Source: Chitinophaga pinensis
GTDB taxonomy: Bacteria; Bacteroidota; Bacteroidia; Flavobacteriales; Flavobacteriaceae
Reading direction: 5' to 3'
NCBI GenBank assembly: GCA_943324925.2
Contig: CALPNL020000063.1
Span: 1 to 9,624 of the forward strand
Length of the DNA: 9,624 bases
The stretch's first letter is position 1. Each line of letters starts with the position of its first letter. Both the position numbers and the translations under genes were made by a program. The notes beneath the pieces were generated by a model. It was not told the DNA's origin. It did not search any database and was given only the letters and a program-made list of their open reading frames with translations. Positions 7,364-9,624 of this stretch are shown in pieces.

Positions 7364-8410
7364 ATGAAAAAATTACATTTTTTATTTGCCCTTTTAACTT
7401 TCGGATTGTTTATTTCTTGTAGTAAAGAGGATAATAATTCTGGCGGCTCAACAATTGAGTCAATTACTGTTACAGCCAATCCAACTGAAGCATATGTAGG
7501 AGATAATATTCAATTTACTGTTAAAGGTAATAATAATGTTGATGTTACTGGAACCGCTGTTATTTACGTTAATGGTTCTCCAATAGTTAATAATTTCTAT
7601 GCAACAACTGCCGCAGGAACTCTTTCGGTTTATGCTGTTTATCCAGTGTCAAGTACTGTTTCATTAACTTCTCCAACAATTCAAATTCCTGTAATACAAG
7701 GAATTAATTTCAATAAAAGAGTATTAATTGAAGATTATACAGGTACTTGGTGCCAGTATTGTCCACGTGTATCATATGCAATTAGTCAAGTACGTTTACA
7801 AACATCAGATGCAGTGGTAGTAGCAATTCATAGAGGAAGCGATCCTTACAATTTTAGTGCGGCTTCGGTATTAGAATCTATGATTGGACTTACTGGATAT
7901 CCAACAGGAATGTTAAATAGAAAAACAGATTGGACGTACCCGGAAAATAATAATGTTGCTCAAGCAGTTAATTTAACTACCGGAACAAATCCAAGAATCG
8001 GATTAGCAATGACCAATTCTGTAAATTCAACCAATGGAAATGTAACTGTTCAAGTTAATGTGAAATTTGGAAAAAATTTCTCAGGGCTTAAATTAGTAGT
8101 GTATGCATTAGAAGATAATTTACTATACAATCAAACCAACTCTACGAGCTTTTATGGAGGGGTAAACCCAATTGTAAATTATAATCATAAAGATGTTTTA
8201 AGAGCCTTTTTAAACACAAGTATTTTAGGTGATGATATCACTGGCGCAACAACTGTAAACGGGGTATACACAAGAACTTTTGTTTATAATTTGGGAGGAG
8301 CACTAGCTTCAAATATACATTTTGTAGCATTTGTGGTTGACGCAGCAGGGAATGCATTAAATTCCAGAGATGCTTCTACTAGTGTAACTCAAACTTTTGA
8401 AGTGGAATAA
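7364..8410 (+). CDS. Omp28-related thioredoxin-fold surface lipoprotein
   Basis: A 348-residue lipoprotein resembling the Omp28 family first described in Porphyromonas. The signal peptide ends in the lipobox LFISC, with Cys19 as the lipidated residue. It is followed by SKED, a Lys/acidic pattern like the Bacteroidota lipoprotein export signal, which suggests exposure on the cell surface. Residues about 30-110 form an immunoglobulin-like beta domain (ITVTANPTEAYVGDNIQFTV). From about 117 a thioredoxin-like domain carries Cys130 and Cys133 in DYTGTWCQYCPRV and a probable cis-proline Pro180 in TGYPTGML. The C-terminal part, about 205-348, is a further beta-rich domain. The gene is divergent from the TlpA-DUF6029 unit and ends 20 bp before a strong terminator, so it is probably monocistronic. 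The redox role is inferred from the CxxC and the fold; no client is known. Confidence 0.88.
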   Translation: MKKLHFLFALLTFGLFISCSKEDNNSGGSTIESITVTANPTEAYVGDNIQFTVKGNNNVDVTGTAVIYVNGSPIVNNFYATTAAGTLSVYAVYPVSSTVSLTSPTIQIPVIQGINFNKRVLIEDYTGTWCQYCPRVSYAISQVRLQTSDAVVVAIHRGSDPYNFSAASVLESMIGLTGYPTGMLNRKTDWTYPENNNVAQAVNLTTGTNPRIGLAMTNSVNSTNGNVTVQVNVKFGKNFSGLKLVVYALEDNLLYNQTNSTSFYGGVNPIVNYNHKDVLRAFLNTSILGDDITGATTVNGVYTRTFVYNLGGALASNIHFVAFVVDAAGNALNSRDASTSVTQTFEVE

Positions 8411-8430
8411 ATAGTTGTATTTCAATATAT

Positions 8431-8458
8431 AAAAGAGGCTGAAAGGCCTCTTTTTTTT
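8431..8458 (+). terminator. Intrinsic terminator after the Omp28-like gene
   Basis: AAAAGAGGC at 8431-8439 pairs with GCCTCTTTT at 8446-8454, a perfect 9-bp stem with the 6-nt loop TGAAAG. The right arm runs into a tract of eight T (8451-8458). It starts 20 bases after the stop at 8410 and separates this gene from menB. Confidence 0.9.
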
Positions 8459-8505
8459 GGCTAAATTTTATAAAAATACGGTCACTAAATTATTATTAAT
8501 TCAAC

Positions 8506-8538
8506 TTGCAAAAAAAACCAAAAAATGCCTTAATTTTA
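8506..8538 (+). promoter_or_regulatory. Weak candidate promoter for menB-menA
   Basis: TTG at 8506-8508 and TAATTTTA at 8531-8538 have the spacing (22 bp) of a Bacteroidota -33/-7 pair, and the second differs from TAnnTTTG only at the last base. The predicted leader before the ATG at 8557 would be about 10-15 nt. The terminator just upstream implies that a promoter must lie somewhere in 8459-8556, but this particular assignment is weak. Confidence 0.25.
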
Positions 8539-8556
8539 CACAAAATAGTTTCAATC

Positions 8557-9396
8557 ATGGAGAATATAGACTGGAAAATCGCAAAAGAATTTGAAGATAT
8601 AACGTATAAAAAATGCAATGGTGTAGCTAGAATTGCTTTCAATCGTCCTGAGGTTAGAAATGCATTCCGACCAAAAACAACTTCTGAATTGTACCAAGCT
8701 TTTTACGATGCTCAAGAAGATACTTCTATAGGGGTAGTTTTACTTTCTGCCGAAGGTCCTTCGAGTAAAGATGGGGTTTATTCTTTTTGCAGCGGAGGGG
8801 ATCAAAATGCTCGTGGGCATCAAGGTTATGTTGGGGATGACGGTCAACACCGATTAAATATTTTAGAAGTACAAAGATTAATTCGATTCATGCCTAAAGT
8901 GGTGATTGCTGTAGTACCTGGATGGGCTGTTGGTGGAGGTCATAGCTTACATGTAGTTTGCGATATGACTTTGGCAAGTAAAGAACATGCAATTTTTAAA
9001 CAAACGGATGCTGATGTAACCAGCTTTGATGGTGGTTATGGTTCGGCTTATTTGGCCAAAATGGTGGGACAGAAAAAAGCACGTGAAATTTTCTTTTTAG
9101 GACGTAACTACTCAGCCCAAGAAGCAATGGATATGGGAATGGTAAATGCCGTAATTCCTCACAACGAGTTAGAGGCTACCGCTTATGAATGGGCGCAGGA
9201 AATTCTACAAAAATCACCAACATCTATAAAAATGCTAAAATTTGCGATGAACCTTACCGATGACGGAATGGTTGGACAGCAAGTATTCGCTGGTGAAGCG
9301 ACTAGATTGGCTTATATGACCGAAGAAGCTAAAGAAGGTAGAAACGCTTTCCTTGAGAAAAGAAAACCGAATTTCGAGAAAAAATGGTTGCCATAA
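8557..9396 (+). CDS. menB: MenB, 1,4-dihydroxy-2-naphthoyl-CoA synthase
   Basis: A 279-residue cytoplasmic crotonase-fold enzyme that closes the ring of o-succinylbenzoyl-CoA to give DHNA-CoA in menaquinone synthesis. Hallmarks are NRPEVRNAFRP at residues 29-39, the oxyanion-hole region FCSGGDQNARG at 77-87, GWAVGGGHSLHVVCDMTLA at 122-140, SFDGGYGSAY at 156-165 with Ser156 and Asp158, and YMTEEAKEGRNAF at 253-265 with Tyr253. The QTDADV segment carries Asp151 where E. coli has a Gly that makes room for bicarbonate, placing this enzyme in the bicarbonate-independent class. The ATG at 8557 is chosen because family-like sequence begins just after it. An upstream in-frame TTG at 8506 would add 17 residues with no family resemblance. 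menA follows after 33 bp with no terminator, so the two are probably co-transcribed. Confidence 0.96.
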   Translation: MENIDWKIAKEFEDITYKKCNGVARIAFNRPEVRNAFRPKTTSELYQAFYDAQEDTSIGVVLLSAEGPSSKDGVYSFCSGGDQNARGHQGYVGDDGQHRLNILEVQRLIRFMPKVVIAVVPGWAVGGGHSLHVVCDMTLASKEHAIFKQTDADVTSFDGGYGSAYLAKMVGQKKAREIFFLGRNYSAQEAMDMGMVNAVIPHNELEATAYEWAQEILQKSPTSIKMLKFAMNLTDDGMVGQQVFAGEATRLAYMTEEAKEGRNAFLEKRKPNFEKKWLP

Positions 9397-9429
9397 TTGG
9401 GTAAAATATCAAATCATTAATATAACAAA

Positions 9430-9624
9430 ATGAAACACTGGATTCAAGCCGCCCGTTTAAGAACTTTACCATTATCGGTGTCTGGAATAATTATAGGGAG
9501 TTTTTACGCCATGTCCCAAGCACTTTTTAATTGGAGTATCGTGATTTTGGCGCTTTTAACCACTTTGGGATTTCAGGTATTATCCAATTTTGCAAATGAC
9601 TACGGAGATGGGATCAAAGGGACT
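9430..9624 (+). CDS. menA: MenA, DHNA polyprenyltransferase (3'-truncated by window edge)
   Basis: The first 65 codons of 1,4-dihydroxy-2-naphthoate polyprenyltransferase, the UbiA-family inner-membrane enzyme that attaches the prenyl tail to form demethylmenaquinone. The N-terminus reads KHWIQAARLRTLPLSVSGII, a MenA signature, followed by the first membrane helix. After a second helix (SIVILALLTTLGFQVL) comes NFANDYGDGIKGT, the first Asp-rich prenyl-diphosphate/Mg motif, with Asn56, Asp57 and Asp60. The ATG at 9430 is the natural start. The frame stays open to the edge, so the remaining roughly 230-240 residues and the second Asp-rich motif lie beyond the window. The short gap to menB supports an operon. 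Confidence 0.94.
   Translation, partial: MKHWIQAARLRTLPLSVSGIIIGSFYAMSQALFNWSIVILALLTTLGFQVLSNFANDYGDGIKGT

Noticed and set aside
8506..8556. TTG start giving MenB 17 extra residues
   Set aside because: The added stretch (lysine-rich, no family resemblance) is replaced by a normal MenB N-terminus from the ATG at 8557, and the TTG fits better as part of a promoter.

Overview
The window looks like a chromosomal segment of a Flavobacterium-like member of the Flavobacteriaceae (Bacteroidota). The evidence is the AT-rich DNA, the absence of purine-rich Shine-Dalgarno sites before most starts, TAnnTTTG-type promoter elements, a surface-type lipoprotein signal (Cys-Ser-Lys-Glu-Asp), and families typical of the phylum (DUF6029 outer-membrane barrel, Omp28-type thioredoxin-fold lipoprotein, CvfB-like S1 protein). 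The genus is an inference from protein character only.

Layout. Positions 1-1363 hold the 3' four fifths of menD (+), which enters from outside the window. It converges, with 10 bp between stops, on a secreted M28 zinc aminopeptidase (1374-2726, -). A 168-bp divergent promoter region follows, then a CvfB-like triple-S1 RNA-binding protein (2895-3746, +) and a 4,5-DOPA extradiol dioxygenase-like LigB enzyme (3779-4612, +). The dioxygenase gene abuts, stop codon to stop codon with no base between, a leftward three-gene unit read from right to left: TlpA-like thiol-disulfide protein (7254-6775), DUF6029 outer-membrane barrel (6773-5049) and a small two-helix membrane protein with a bacterial PH domain (5047-4613, probable TTG start). 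These three are separated by single bases. Divergent from them, across 109 bp of very AT-rich DNA carrying mirror-image promoter-like octamers, lies an Omp28-type lipoprotein (7364-8410, +) ending in a strong intrinsic terminator (8431-8458). menB (8557-9396, +) and the first 65 codons of menA (9430 onward, +) close the window.

How the genes work together. menD, menB and menA act in the classical menaquinone pathway (SEPHCHC synthase, DHNA-CoA synthase, DHNA prenyltransferase), but menD and menB are split by about 7.2 kb of other genes, several on the opposite strand. MenB is of the bicarbonate-independent type (Asp where E. coli has Gly). The central leftward operon and the divergent lipoprotein form a plausible envelope redox module: two thioredoxin-fold proteins with CxxC sites flank a beta-barrel whose only mature cysteines are a C-x4-C pair in the last hairpin. 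This functional link is a hypothesis. No mobile elements, CRISPR arrays, tRNA or rRNA genes were seen, and no gene-free stretch exceeds 300 bases.
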